From: Spirochaetaceae bacterium
GTDB taxonomy: Bacteria > Myxococcota_A > UBA9160 > UBA4427
Reading direction: 5' to 3'
Assembly: GCA_020632655.1 (NCBI GenBank)
Contig: JACKFD010000008.1
Coordinates: 124,001-188,000 of the forward strand
Length of the DNA stretch: 64,000 nt
Under the pieces are notes generated by a model. That model saw only the letters and a program-made list of their open reading frames with translations, ran no database searches and was not told where the DNA came from. A program made the position numbers and the translations under genes. Shown here one piece after another: positions 36,790-46,225 of this stretch. Every line of letters starts with the position of its first letter. The first letter of the stretch is position 1.

Positions 36790-37926
36790 TCAGCCCTCGA
36801 CGAAGGCGGCGATCTCGTCCGCCCGATCGTCGGCATCGGCCTCGCCGAGCTCGATGATCCGGGCCAGGAAGTCGCCCTGGAACATCAACATGCTCAACAC
36901 GTCACGGCCGCGGCGCTCGCGCGTCCCGATGCGCCGGGTGAGGAAGCGGAAGACCTTCGGCAGCGCCGGCTCGTAGTCCTGGGCGATCTCGCCGAGCTCC
37001 TTCGAAGGCCGGAGCACGAAGAGGTCGACCGGGCGCAGCTCCTCCTCGGTCGAGCGGCAGCCCGAGGCGAGCAGATGATTGATGCGCTGGAGCCGGAGGG
37101 CGTCCTGGTCGAGCAGGTCGAGGAAGACGGCGTTGAAGAGCACGCCCAGGATCTGGGCCGGCGCCGGATAGCCCTTCGAGGGCATCGCCTCCGGCACGAG
37201 CGATGGGCGCTCCGAGCGCGTCGAGATCGCGAAGATCTTGCGCGCACCGAGGTGCACGGCCGGCGCGAGCGGCGAGTGCAGCCGCAGCCCGCCATCGCCG
37301 AACCAATGCTCGCCGAGTGCGATGGCCGGGAAGAAGAAGGGCAACGCGGCGGAGGCCATCACGTGCTCGACGGTCAGCTCGCGCAGCACGCTATGTCTTT
37401 GGGGCCGCTCCCACTGCTTGACCTCCTGCCCCTGACAGAAGACGACCGTGCTGCCGCTCGCGTAGTGCGTGGTCGACAGGGCGATCGCGCGGAGCCCCCC
37501 GCTCTCGAGATTCTGGCGGATGCCCGGCAGGCTTCCGTCCGGCGTGCCGAGCACCTCGTAGAGGAAGTCGCGCAGGGGACTCGTGTCGACGAGACCGTGG
37601 GCCTGGGGCACGTGGCGTCGCCCGCCGAGCAGCGCCAGCTGGACGAACCAGCGGATCCCGCGCGGTAGCAGCGAGAAGGCGTCGACGCGGAAGACGCGAT
37701 CCACCGAGAGAGAGCACCAGGCGCGGGTCAGCGCCTCGACGCGATCGCTGAAGCGGCCCGTGTGGTTGGCGAGCTCGACGGCATTCACGGCACCGGCCGA
37801 GGCGCCGGTCAGGATCTCGACCGGGAAGTCGGGGTAGCGGCGCGCGAGGTGGCGCAGGAACCCGACCTGATAGGCCCCTCGAGCGCCCCCGCCGGAGAGC
37901 ACCAGAGCGAAGGGCGAGGTCTGCAT
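36790..37926 (-). CDS. Patatin-like phospholipase family protein
   Basis: A 378-residue lipolytic acyl hydrolase with a Ser-Asp dyad. Near the start lie the oxyanion loop VLSGGGARGAYQVGFLRHLA (about 8-27) and the nucleophile motif GASAG (about 41-45). The catalytic Asp is in DGGLRLHSPL (about 213). The segment ASAALPFFFPAIALGEHWF is characteristic. No signal peptide is seen, so it acts in the cytosol or at the inner membrane. It is divergent from the ceramidase-like gene across 203 bp. Confidence 0.9.
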   Translation of the reverse strand: MQTSPFALVLSGGGARGAYQVGFLRHLARRYPDFPVEILTGASAGAVNAVELANHTGRFSDRVEALTRAWCSLSVDRVFRVDAFSLLPRGIRWFVQLALLGGRRHVPQAHGLVDTSPLRDFLYEVLGTPDGSLPGIRQNLESGGLRAIALSTTHYASGSTVVFCQGQEVKQWERPQRHSVLRELTVEHVMASAALPFFFPAIALGEHWFGDGGLRLHSPLAPAVHLGARKIFAISTRSERPSLVPEAMPSKGYPAPAQILGVLFNAVFLDLLDQDALRLQRINHLLASGCRSTEEELRPVDLFVLRPSKELGEIAQDYEPALPKVFRFLTRRIGTRERRGRDVLSMLMFQGDFLARIIELGEADADDRADEIAAFVEG

Positions 37927-38129
37927 GCCGGGAGACTAGCCAGTCCCTGCGTCCCACGCGCCGAAGCGACGACCCGGTACGAGCGAGCGCGCTCACCGGG
38001 GGCGAATCCCTCCCCCGAGTTCGCTGGCCGATCGCCCCGGAAGACGGCGCCCGACGAATGATTGACTCCGCGCGCAGCCGACGCGTAGGATGGCCGAGAC
38101 CCGACTCGAGACCCGAAGAGGAGGCTCCG

Positions 38130-39755
38130 ATGACGACCCACCGACGCTCGCCCGCTCCGACACGACGCGCCGCCCGGAGGCCTCTGCGTACGCTCGGATT
38201 GATCGCGCTCGCGCTGCTGCCGGTACTGCTCCTCGGCACCCGCTGCCCCGTGCCCGTCGCGCCCATCTCCGCCGGTGCCTGCCAGGTCGACATCACGCCG
38301 ATCAGTCCTTCCCTCCAGTCCGCCTACGAAGCGACCTTCGGCGCGCCCGGCGTCGTCAATCACTCGGACCCGATCTACCTCGCCGGCTTCGGCAACGACC
38401 GCCAGGCCACGGGCTACAACGACCGGCTCTGGGCCCGGGGCGTCGTCGTCGACGCCGCCGAGGGACGGGTCGCGATCGTCTCCCTCGATCTCGTCGGGTA
38501 CTTCAACGCCGAGATCGAGACGATCCGCTCGATGATCGATCCCGACGCCGGGATCGACTACCTCGTCGTGTCGAGCACGCACCAGCACGAAGGGCCCGAC
38601 ACCCTCGGCATCTGGGGACCGGATGCGACGACCTCCGGCACGGACTTCGCCTACCTCGACTTCGTGAACCAGGCGGTCGCGGACTGCGTGAACGACGCCG
38701 CGGCAACTCGCGTGCCGGCCCGGATCAAGTTCGACACGGTCGACTCGGCAGGCCTCTCGCTCGCGATCGATCCCGAGGACGATGGCTTCGGCGTCGCCGA
38801 CAGCCGGGTGCTCGTCGACGACGAGCTGCTCGCCCCGGCGACCGATGGCCGCATCGTCGACCCGCGCCTGTCGATCATGCAGGTCACGCAGGCACGCCAT
38901 CCCTTCGCGCCGATCGTGACGATGGTGAACTTCGCGAGCCACCCCGAGAGCCTCGGCAGCAACAACACCCTCGTCACCTCGGACTTCCCGCACTACGCCC
39001 GCGAACGGATCGAGGCGAACGAGGGCGGCATGGCGATCTGGGTGAGTGGCGACCTCGGCGTGCTGCAGGGCCCGCTCGACATCGACGTCGAGGATCCCGC
39101 GACGGGCGCCCGGGCGCCGCGACGCACGTTCCGCTGGGCCCAGGTGCATGGCGAGCAGCTCGCCGACCGCGTCTCCGACGGGCTCACCCGCGCCCGCGGC
39201 AAGCTGCTCGGCCGCGTCGAGATCGCCGAGCCGGAGCGCGTCTTCGTTCCCCTCGCCAACCCCTACTTCCGCTTCTTCATCGCGATCGGTGTGCTGCCCT
39301 CCGGCCTCTACACGGCGGGTGCCCCCGACCCGGCCGTCGGCTTCCCCTACCCCGCCCCCTTCGACGTGATCCCCCAGGCCCTCGGCGAGGATCTGGGCAC
39401 GGAGGTCGGCGCCTTCCGCATCAACGAGGCGAGCTTCGCCGTCGTCCCGAGCGAGCTCGATCCCCAGATCGGCGAGCGCTACCGCGCGCGCATGGCCGGC
39501 GCCCAGCACACCTTCATCATCGGCCTCGGCAACGACGAGATCGGCTACCAGCTGCCGACGGAGAAGTGGAACGACTCCTGTCACGCCTGCGCGCCCTTCG
39601 TGCTCGGGGGCGTCCCGGAGCTCTGCCCGCTCTTCCCGGACATCGACTGCAACACGGTCTTCCAGAACAACGTCGGCCCCGGCGTCGACCCGGCGATCTC
39701 GGCAGCGCTCGAGCCGGCCCTCGACGCGCTGCACGATCCGCATCGGGCGCTCTGA
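38130..39755 (+). CDS. Neutral/alkaline ceramidase-like secreted protein
   Basis: A 541-residue exported protein. A basic N region and a LGLIALALLPVLLLGTRC segment give a lipoprotein-type signal. The mature start is VDITPIS, then GFGNDRQATGYNDRLWARGV, AIVSLDLVGYFNAEIETIR and VSSTHQHEGPDTLGIWGP, which match the N-terminal domain of neutral ceramidases (the HxH pair binds zinc). The Ig-like C-terminal ceramidase domain is absent, so the substrate may be another amide or lipid. GAGGAGG before ATG at 38130 sets the start. The following HEAT-repeat gene is 11 bp away. Confidence 0.83.
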   Translation: MTTHRRSPAPTRRAARRPLRTLGLIALALLPVLLLGTRCPVPVAPISAGACQVDITPISPSLQSAYEATFGAPGVVNHSDPIYLAGFGNDRQATGYNDRLWARGVVVDAAEGRVAIVSLDLVGYFNAEIETIRSMIDPDAGIDYLVVSSTHQHEGPDTLGIWGPDATTSGTDFAYLDFVNQAVADCVNDAAATRVPARIKFDTVDSAGLSLAIDPEDDGFGVADSRVLVDDELLAPATDGRIVDPRLSIMQVTQARHPFAPIVTMVNFASHPESLGSNNTLVTSDFPHYARERIEANEGGMAIWVSGDLGVLQGPLDIDVEDPATGARAPRRTFRWAQVHGEQLADRVSDGLTRARGKLLGRVEIAEPERVFVPLANPYFRFFIAIGVLPSGLYTAGAPDPAVGFPYPAPFDVIPQALGEDLGTEVGAFRINEASFAVVPSELDPQIGERYRARMAGAQHTFIIGLGNDEIGYQLPTEKWNDSCHACAPFVLGGVPELCPLFPDIDCNTVFQNNVGPGVDPAISAALEPALDALHDPHRAL

Positions 39756-39766
39756 GCGCGCGCGAC

Positions 39767-40930
39767 TTGACCGGATCGAGGCGAAGGCGCGGCGACGTCG
39801 CGCGCCGCGGAGGACCCGCTCGGCGCCGGCACACGCGGGCGGTGGGGGCGTGGCTGGTCCTGCTGCTCGCGCTCGTCGGCAGCGCCCGCGCCCACATCGT
39901 CGTCGGCGAGAAGAGCCTCCAGCAGCACGTCGCCGAGTCCCGGACCGTGATCATCGCCCGCGTGCTCGATCCCGCCGCGCGCTACCGCTCGGCCGAAGGG
40001 CGCATCGAGCGCCCCGTGCTCGAGGTCGAGGTCGAGGAGACCCTGAAGGGGCTCGCCACCCAATCTCCGCTCCGCATCGCGCAGCACGGCCACGGCGTGG
40101 CGACCTACCGACCAGGAGACCGGGCGATCTTCTTCCTCGACCCCATCGAAGCGCATCGCGAGCTGCGCGCGCTCGAAGGTCCCGGCGCGCCGACCCACGT
40201 CTCGACCCAGGAGCACGACGAGGCCTTCGTGCTCGGCCCCCCGGACGGCGAACGCATGCTCGGCGCGGTTCGCGCCTACGTGAAGGTGGCGGACGCGACC
40301 CTCGACGCGGCGACGCGCACGGGCCTGCTCCGGAAGGCGACGCTCGACCTGCTCGAGTCGCGCAGCGGACCGCTCGGGGCCTCGGCGCTCTCGAGCCTCG
40401 TCGCCTCGCCCTCGATCGAGCTCCTGCGACGCGAGGATCTGCCGCGGCTCGACGCCCTGCTGGTCGATGCAGAACGCCCGCCGGGCTTCCGCGCCGGTCT
40501 GCTCGCCGAGCTCGAGCGACGGCGGCTCGTCGAGGGCGAGGCGCGCTGGACCCGACTGCTCGCCTCGAGCCCGCGCGAGGACCTGCCGGCAACGATCCGC
40601 GCGGTCGGCCCCCGCGCCGGTGACGCGCTCGAGTCCCACCTGCTGCGCCTGCTGAAGGACAGCGACGAACGGATCGCCGCCGAGGCGGCGCTCGCCCTCG
40701 GTCGCCCGGGTCGAGTCCGCGCGGTGCCCGAGCTCGCGAAGGCGATCGGGACGGGCGGGCCCAGGCTGCGTGGCGCCTCGATCCGGGCGCTCGAGGCGAT
40801 CGGGACGACCGAAGCGCGCCAGGCGTTGGAACGGATCGCCGCGGAGCACCCGGATGCAACCACGCGTCGCCGGGCGGCAGCCGCCCTCGGCACGCACTTC
40901 CGCGAGGCGAAGGCGTCCTCCGCACGCTGA
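39767..40930 (+). CDS. Exported HEAT-repeat protein
   Basis: A protein of up to 387 residues. An Arg-rich n-region is followed by GAWLVLLLALVGSARAH as signal peptide. The N-terminal part (SRTVIIARVLDPAARY, LEVEVEETLKG, RPGDRAIFFLD) resembles a small beta-domain seen in secreted proteins. The C-terminal 150 residues are HEAT-like: LKDSDERIAAEAALALGRPG, then VPELAKAIG and RGASIRALEAIGTTEARQAL. The start is uncertain: TTG at 39767 keeps the basic n-region, GTG at 39842 would give a signal without positive charges. It probably forms an operon with the ceramidase-like gene. Function unknown. Confidence 0.7.
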   Translation: MTGSRRRRGDVARRGGPARRRHTRAVGAWLVLLLALVGSARAHIVVGEKSLQQHVAESRTVIIARVLDPAARYRSAEGRIERPVLEVEVEETLKGLATQSPLRIAQHGHGVATYRPGDRAIFFLDPIEAHRELRALEGPGAPTHVSTQEHDEAFVLGPPDGERMLGAVRAYVKVADATLDAATRTGLLRKATLDLLESRSGPLGASALSSLVASPSIELLRREDLPRLDALLVDAERPPGFRAGLLAELERRRLVEGEARWTRLLASSPREDLPATIRAVGPRAGDALESHLLRLLKDSDERIAAEAALALGRPGRVRAVPELAKAIGTGGPRLRGASIRALEAIGTTEARQALERIAAEHPDATTRRRAAAALGTHFREAKASSAR

Positions 40931-40955
40931 TCGGCGGGAGGCCACGACTTCGGCT

Positions 40956-42284
40956 TCAGGCCCCCGGCCGCAGACGACGCAGGCCCTTGCTCGCGAGGGA
41001 TCGCCAGACCCGCGGCGACGCATAGTGCCGAACGAGCATCCGACGGGCGAAGCGCTCGAGCGTCGCGACGGCGAGCGCGGGGGTCCCGAAGGCCGGCTCG
41101 GCCTGGGCCCGGGGCGAGCGGACGTGCAGACCGAGGGCGCGCACCTCGTCGTGGTAGCGGGTCCCGGGATAGGGATGCGCGAAGTGGACGGTCAGCAGGT
41201 CCGGCCGCACGCGGCGCGCGAAGTGGGCCGTCTCGGCGAGCGTCTCCTCCGTGTCCCAGGCGAAGCCGATCATCAGGTACCCGAGCGAGAGCACGCCGTG
41301 TCGATCGCAGAGTCGCATGGCCTCGTGCGCGCGCGCCGCGTCGGGCCGCTTCCCGACACGACGACCGATCGCCTCGCTGCCCACGTCGAGGCCGAAGCTG
41401 ATCCCATAACATCCACCCTGGGCCATTGCGCCGACCACCTCGTCGTCCACGCACTCCGCACGAGTGGTCGTCACCCATCGCGCGGCCGGTGCGCGCCGCG
41501 CGATCTCGAGGCTCGTCTCGATCGCGAAGCGTCGGTCGAGGGAGAAGGTCTCGGCCCGCAGGTAGAAATGCCGGATGCCTGCTTCGCAGAGCGCGGCCAC
41601 CTCGTCCGCCACGCTGCCGGGCGAGCGATGCCGCGCACGATCACCGCTCACCGTGTGCACGAGGCAGTAGCTGCAGGGGAAGGGACAGCCGCGCTGCACG
41701 CGCACGGTCGCCTGCGGCGCGCCGAGCCCCCGCACCCGATAGCGCCCCGGATCGACGACCGACCTCGCCGGCCGGGGCAGCGCATCGAGATCGGCGGCCA
41801 TCGGCGGCGGTCCGCCGGAGCGCACCCCGAGGCCGTCCCGGTAGACCGTGCCGGCCCCCCCGATCCCCTCGCGCACGATCCGCTCGAAGACGAGCTCGTA
41901 GTCCCCGCGCACACAGCAGTCGACGCCCGGGGCCTGCGCGAGGATCGCCTCGGCGTGGGTGTAGGCCGGGGCGCCGCGCACGGCGATCCGCACCCCGGGC
42001 AGGGCGTCGCGCAGGGGCTTTGCGTAGAGCAGGTCGTCCTGGAGCGAGCCGTGGGTCGTGACGAGCACGACGAGGTCGGGGCGGAAGTGCGCGAGGCGCA
42101 GCTGGATCGCCGCGAGGTCGAGCCCTTCCGCCGGTGCGTCGATCACGCAGGCGATGCCGCCGGCGGACTCGATCGCCCCCGCCGCCTCGCACTCCTCGAG
42201 CGGCGCTCGGCGTGTCGGCACGAGATCGAAGCGGAAGTGGCTCTGGCAACGATCCTCGCGGCAGTAGTCGCCCGTCGGCGGCAT
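40956..42284 (-). CDS. B12-binding radical SAM protein
   Basis: A cobalamin-dependent radical SAM enzyme of at least 442 residues. The N-terminal B12 domain shows DLVVLVTTHGSLQDDLLYAK and VRIAVRGAPAYTHAEAILAQ; the radical SAM domain starts at QRGCPFPCSYCLVHT (CxxxCxxC for the [4Fe-4S] cluster), followed by FYLRAETFSLDRRFAIETSL and a GYLMIGFAWDTEETL strand. Relatives are methylases or cyclases of the BchE type. ATG at 42284 is conservative: a beta-strand RRIAFL precedes it and a CTG overlapping the previous stop (42380) is possible. It follows the Cys-rich protein gene. Confidence 0.85.
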   Translation of the reverse strand: MPPTGDYCREDRCQSHFRFDLVPTRRAPLEECEAAGAIESAGGIACVIDAPAEGLDLAAIQLRLAHFRPDLVVLVTTHGSLQDDLLYAKPLRDALPGVRIAVRGAPAYTHAEAILAQAPGVDCCVRGDYELVFERIVREGIGGAGTVYRDGLGVRSGGPPPMAADLDALPRPARSVVDPGRYRVRGLGAPQATVRVQRGCPFPCSYCLVHTVSGDRARHRSPGSVADEVAALCEAGIRHFYLRAETFSLDRRFAIETSLEIARRAPAARWVTTTRAECVDDEVVGAMAQGGCYGISFGLDVGSEAIGRRVGKRPDAARAHEAMRLCDRHGVLSLGYLMIGFAWDTEETLAETAHFARRVRPDLLTVHFAHPYPGTRYHDEVRALGLHVRSPRAQAEPAFGTPALAVATLERFARRMLVRHYASPRVWRSLASKGLRRLRPGA

Positions 42285-42376
42285 CAGGAAGGCGATGCGC
42301 CGGAGCGGTCCGGAAACGAAGGCGCCACCCGCCTCGGGCTCGCTCGACGACCGCCGCCGCTCTGCCCCTGCCGGAG

Positions 42377-43291
42377 TCAGCGGGGCGTCCTGCGCAGGGC
42401 CACCAGTCCCGAGCCGAGCAGGCCGAGACCGAAGAGTCCGAGTCCCGGCGCCGAGAGCGCGGGCGTACCGGGCCCGAAGGCCGTCGCCGGGGAGACGACG
42501 AAGCACGATCCGTCGACCGGGCTGCAGAGATCCGTCGTCATCGGATCCATGTCGTCGCACGTGCAGTCGAGGCAGGCCGAGGATCCCGAAGACGGTTGAT
42601 AGGTGAGCGTTCCGCAGTCCAGGCAGGCCGACGAGCCCAGGCTCGACTGGAAGGCGCCCGCGCTGCAGAGCGTGCAGGCCGTGCTGCCGAGGAGCGGCGT
42701 GAAGGTGCCCACCGGACAGTCGTCGCAGGCGCTCGAGCCGTTGAAGGCCTGGAAGCGGCCGGGCGGACAGCTGTCGCAGGCGAGCGAGCCGGGTTGATCC
42801 GCGAAGCGGCCGGGATCACAGTCGAGGCAGGTGCTGCTGCCGGCATTCGCCTGGAAGGTGCCGGGCGCGCACTCGACGCAGGTGAGCGAGGCCGGGGCGG
42901 CGCTGAAGCGCCCGGGCGGACAGTCGAGACAGGCGGTCGCCCCCGTGGTCGCGCCGAAGGTGCCGGGCGCACAGTCCGTGCAGGCGCAGCTCCCGGTCGA
43001 GCCCGAGAAGCGCCCGGCCGGACAGGGGATGCAGTCGGTCGCGCTGCTCGAGCCCGTGTTCGCGTTGAACGAGCCCGCGGCGCAGGCCGTCGCACGACGA
43101 CCGTCGTCGCAGTAGCTGCCGCAGGGGCAGGCCACGCAGACGCCGCCATTCGGGACCTCGCCGGGATTGCAGACGAGGCTCGAGCCCGAGGATTGCGGGC
43201 AGCCCGTCAGTCCGAGCATGAGCCCCATCAGGAGAAGCGGCGCCGCGAGCGCCGCGGCGCATACACGGACCCGTAGCAGTGTGCGGATCAT
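42377..43291 (-). CDS. Exported Cys-rich repeat protein with C-terminal sorting anchor
   Basis: A 304-residue surface protein. The signal region (MGLMLGLTGCPQSSGSS) contains a lipobox-like Cys. The body has about eight Cys-rich units of 24-27 residues of the kind CPPGRFQAFNGSSACDDCPV, resembling GCC2/GCC3 (ephrin-receptor/TNFR-like) repeats. Near the C terminus PALSAPGLGLFGLGLLGSGL and RRTPR form a variant PEP-CTERM/MYXO-CTERM-type tail. It probably sits on the outer surface. The radical SAM gene follows on the same strand, so a link to maturation is conceivable but unproven. Confidence 0.85.
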   Translation of the reverse strand: MIRTLLRVRVCAAALAAPLLLMGLMLGLTGCPQSSGSSLVCNPGEVPNGGVCVACPCGSYCDDGRRATACAAGSFNANTGSSSATDCIPCPAGRFSGSTGSCACTDCAPGTFGATTGATACLDCPPGRFSAAPASLTCVECAPGTFQANAGSSTCLDCDPGRFADQPGSLACDSCPPGRFQAFNGSSACDDCPVGTFTPLLGSTACTLCSAGAFQSSLGSSACLDCGTLTYQPSSGSSACLDCTCDDMDPMTTDLCSPVDGSCFVVSPATAFGPGTPALSAPGLGLFGLGLLGSGLVALRRTPR

Positions 43292-43423
43292 GTCCCCCCC
43301 AGAGACGAGCACCCGCGCAGAGCCTAACGTCACGAGAACGACTGGTCGACGGTCATTTGCTCCGGTGTTTCCCTGATTCATGACCAGGAACTCGACGGAG
43401 ACGGCCTGCTCGCGCGGCGACGT

Positions 43424-45157
43424 CTAGCGCGCGCGGTCACCGTGACGCTCGAGCCGTGACGCGGCACGTGCCAGATCCCGCCTGAGCGTTTCATCCATGG
43501 GTCGACGCTCGACGGCGCGTGCGAGGAGCGACCGAGCGGGCTCGGCGCGGCCTTCCGCGAGGAAGATCCGCCCCAGTCGCTCGGCCGCGCGGCGATCGTG
43601 CCATCCCGTTCGCGCGACGTTCCTGTAGAGCCGATCCGCGAGGCCGATCTCGCCCTGCTCGGTCAGTACGTCCGCCAGCTCGCCCTGCGTGTAGGCCTGC
43701 TGCGGCATCGCGACGAGGCTCGCGATGTAGTGTCGCTCGGCCTCGGCCGGCTCGTTCCGGAGGCGATGCCAGACGGCGAGACGATGGTGCGCGTACCAGT
43801 TCGTCGGATCGACCTCGAGGGCATGCGTGAAGAGTGAATGCGTATCGCGCCACACGTGCACCTGGCGACGGGCGAGCCCGATCCAGACCGAAAGGAGCGC
43901 GGCCACGAGGAGCACCCCGCCCCACCCGGGCAAGTGGCCTCGCGTGCACCCGGAGGCGACCGACGCCGCGGGCCACGCCCGCGATCGGACGAGCGGGGCG
44001 ACGCCCCAGGCGACCATCCACGCAAGACCGATCGAAGGCAGATACATCCATCGATCCGCGCGCGCCTGCATGCCCACCCCGACGAGACCGAGGACGGGTG
44101 CCAGGTTGATGCCGAGCCAGAGCCAGCCGGCCAGCAGCCAGGGCTGCCGCGATCGGACGCGCCAGACGAGCGCGCTCACGCCGACCAGCCCGAGCGCCGC
44201 AGCGAAGGGCATCCAGCCGATCCGCCGCGCAGGATCGAGGGAGTAGAACGGCGAGAGACCGACCGGTGCGATCGCCTGCCCGAGGTAGAGCACGACGGAC
44301 TCGACGGCGTTGGCGAGGCGCACACCCGCGTCGACGTGGTCGGCGAATCGCTGTCCGCCCATCGCGCGTTGGCTGCCCACCACGAGCAGCGCCGCCCCCG
44401 CCGCGATCGCGAAGAGCGGCGTCTTCTCGAGCAGCGCACGGCGCAATCGCGCCGGGTCGATGCTCCCGACCGATCCACCCGGAGCGCGCAGTCGGCCGAG
44501 GGGCCAGTAGTCGAGCACGACGAGCGAGAGCGGAAGGGTGACCAACGACGGCTTCGCCATCGACCCGAGCGCCATGCAGAGCGCGACGCCCAGGTCGGCG
44601 CCGCGGCGGCCGGGATCGCGACCCGCCACCGCGCCCGAGGCGGACGACGAGCGCGACCTCGCGTCGGTGTCCGGCGGTCCCGCATGCGCGTACGCATGGA
44701 GCCCCATGGCCGCGATCCAGAAGAACGCCGCCAGCACGTCCTTCCGCTCGGTCGCCCAGGCGACGGACTCGACGTGCTGCGGATGGAGCGCGAAGGCCGC
44801 GGCCACGAAGGCGGAACGCCCGGTCGCGCCGGTCATGCGACGCATGACGAGGAAGAGCAGGCCGGTGTCGAGGGCGTGGAGGGCTGCGTTCGTCAGCAGG
44901 ATCCCGGTCGGCCCGGGTCCCCAGAGCGCGGCGTCGATGCGGTAGGAGAGCCAGGTCAGCGGGATCCAGTAGGCCGCGTAGGGCTCCATGAGCGCACGCC
45001 GCAGCCAGGCCAGATCGAGGGGGTCGCGCAGCCAGGGATGGTCCCGGACGTAGAGGTAGTCGTCGAAGTCGACGAACTCGTGCCCGACGACCGGCGCGTA
45101 GACGAAGGCCACCCCCGCGACGAGCAGCAGCAGCACGAGAGCCGGATGCAGGCGCAC
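43424..45157 (-). CDS. TMTC-like membrane TPR protein (DUF1736 type)
   Basis: A 577-residue protein with about ten membrane helices followed by TPR-like helices. The opening GHEFVDFDDYLYVRDHPWLR and WIPLTWLSYRIDAALWGPGP are typical of TMTC/DUF1736 proteins, and the loops HPQHVESVAWATERKDVLAA and PWLLAGWLWLGINLAPVLGL also fit. Related proteins are O-mannosyltransferases. The C-terminal 130 residues (HALEVDPTNWYAHHRLAVWH, VARTGWHDRRAAERLGRIFL) are TPR units. A GTG start lies 13 bp after the Rieske gene, so they may be co-transcribed. Confidence 0.83.
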   Translation of the reverse strand: MRLHPALVLLLLVAGVAFVYAPVVGHEFVDFDDYLYVRDHPWLRDPLDLAWLRRALMEPYAAYWIPLTWLSYRIDAALWGPGPTGILLTNAALHALDTGLLFLVMRRMTGATGRSAFVAAAFALHPQHVESVAWATERKDVLAAFFWIAAMGLHAYAHAGPPDTDARSRSSSASGAVAGRDPGRRGADLGVALCMALGSMAKPSLVTLPLSLVVLDYWPLGRLRAPGGSVGSIDPARLRRALLEKTPLFAIAAGAALLVVGSQRAMGGQRFADHVDAGVRLANAVESVVLYLGQAIAPVGLSPFYSLDPARRIGWMPFAAALGLVGVSALVWRVRSRQPWLLAGWLWLGINLAPVLGLVGVGMQARADRWMYLPSIGLAWMVAWGVAPLVRSRAWPAASVASGCTRGHLPGWGGVLLVAALLSVWIGLARRQVHVWRDTHSLFTHALEVDPTNWYAHHRLAVWHRLRNEPAEAERHYIASLVAMPQQAYTQGELADVLTEQGEIGLADRLYRNVARTGWHDRRAAERLGRIFLAEGRAEPARSLLARAVERRPMDETLRRDLARAASRLERHGDRAR

Positions 45158-45170
45158 GGCGCGCGTCCGG

Positions 45171-46118
45171 TCAGGTCTGCTCGGAGGAGTAGAACTGCTT
45201 CACCCAGCGACGGAACTCGACGAGCAGCGTGTCGGCCTCGCAGAGAACCGGGTCCGCGCGATGGATCTTGTTCGTCCAGATCTGGTAGTCGTCCGAGAGA
45301 CCCTTCGTGATGTTCGCCATCCACTCCTCGCCGGCGACGTCGACGGCGTTGTTCGTCGCCGTGAGTGCCCAGCGCGAGATCGTGTGGTCCCGATCGATCG
45401 GAGTCGTCGAGGTGAACATGTAGAGGCCGACACCGGGGATGCCCGAGCTCTCGACCGAGGCGAGGCCGATGCACCAGGTCTTCCGCACGAGCTGCATGTC
45501 GAAGGCGCCGAGCGGCGTCTCCTGCGTGCTGTAGCTGACCGCGTGCATGACCCGGCCATCCTCCTCGAGGGAGATCTCGGTGTCCGGCGTGGCCGTCATC
45601 TTGTGCACGTACTCGAAGTGGACCGGGTCGAGGTTGTTCTCGGCCATGTCCTGGATGTGGACGGGGACCTCCGCCTCCCAGAGCCGTACGGGGGACCAGG
45701 CGGGATCGTCGAGGTAGGGGATCTGCGGGACGTCCCAGCCGGGCGGCTTCCCCTCCGCGTGGTGCCAGACGAAGATCATGTGGTTGCGTTCGCAGACGTC
45801 CCAGGCCCGGACCCGCGCGCGGGTCGGGATGCGCGCGCAGTAGGGGATCTTCGAACACTCGCCGCTCGCGCCATCGAACTCCCAGCCGTGGAAGGGACAG
45901 CGGACGGACTCGCCCTGCACGCGCCCACCCTCGGCGAGATGTGCGCCGAGATGCGGACAGTAGGCGTCGAGCACGTGCGCCTCGCCCGAGCGCCCGCGGA
46001 AGAGGACCATCTCGTTGTCGAAGTAGCGGATGCGGCGCACGTCGCCGACGCCGAGGTCCTTGCTCCAGCCGACGGCGTACCAGCCGTTCGGGAATCCAGG
46101 TGCCCCGCGATCGCTCAT
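45171..46118 (-). CDS. Rieske non-heme iron oxygenase (KshA/Neverland-like)
   Basis: A 315-residue oxygenase. The Rieske cluster ligands are in CPHLGAHLAEGG and VRCPFHGWEFDG (CxH and CxxH). The catalytic mononuclear iron motif is NNLDPVHFEYVH (Dx2Hx4H, about residue 165). The overall order and the DPAWSPVRLWEAEVPVHIQD stretch resemble ketosteroid 9-alpha-hydroxylase oxygenase and cholesterol 7-desaturase (Neverland) rather than aromatic dioxygenases. A separate ferredoxin/reductase must donate electrons; none is adjacent. GAGGAGG before ATG at 46118 supports the start. Confidence 0.86.
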   Translation of the reverse strand: MSDRGAPGFPNGWYAVGWSKDLGVGDVRRIRYFDNEMVLFRGRSGEAHVLDAYCPHLGAHLAEGGRVQGESVRCPFHGWEFDGASGECSKIPYCARIPTRARVRAWDVCERNHMIFVWHHAEGKPPGWDVPQIPYLDDPAWSPVRLWEAEVPVHIQDMAENNLDPVHFEYVHKMTATPDTEISLEEDGRVMHAVSYSTQETPLGAFDMQLVRKTWCIGLASVESSGIPGVGLYMFTSTTPIDRDHTISRWALTATNNAVDVAGEEWMANITKGLSDDYQIWTNKIHRADPVLCEADTLLVEFRRWVKQFYSSEQT

Positions 46119-46195
46119 CGCCCCTCCTCTCGGCCTCCGCCTCCGCCGGGTCGCGTCGAAGGCCTCGGCCACGCGGCACGCGCGGCCGAAGGCAC

Positions 46196-46225
46196 ATTCT
46201 GTCAACGGGCGTCGAGTGACGTCAA
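46196..46225 (-). promoter_or_regulatory. Sigma70-like promoter of the Rieske gene
   Basis: On the minus strand TTGACG (46220-46225) and CAGAAT (46196-46201) with an 18-bp spacer. A second TTGAC lies between them, giving direct repeats GTTGAC that could be a regulator site. The -35 lies inside the end of the MreB-like gene. Confidence 0.45.

Noticed and set aside
42284..42560. Longer N terminus of the radical SAM protein starting at 42560
   Set aside because: It would overlap the Cys-rich protein gene by 184 bp and encodes Arg-rich sequence unlike a B12 domain. A CTG start at 42380 remains possible.
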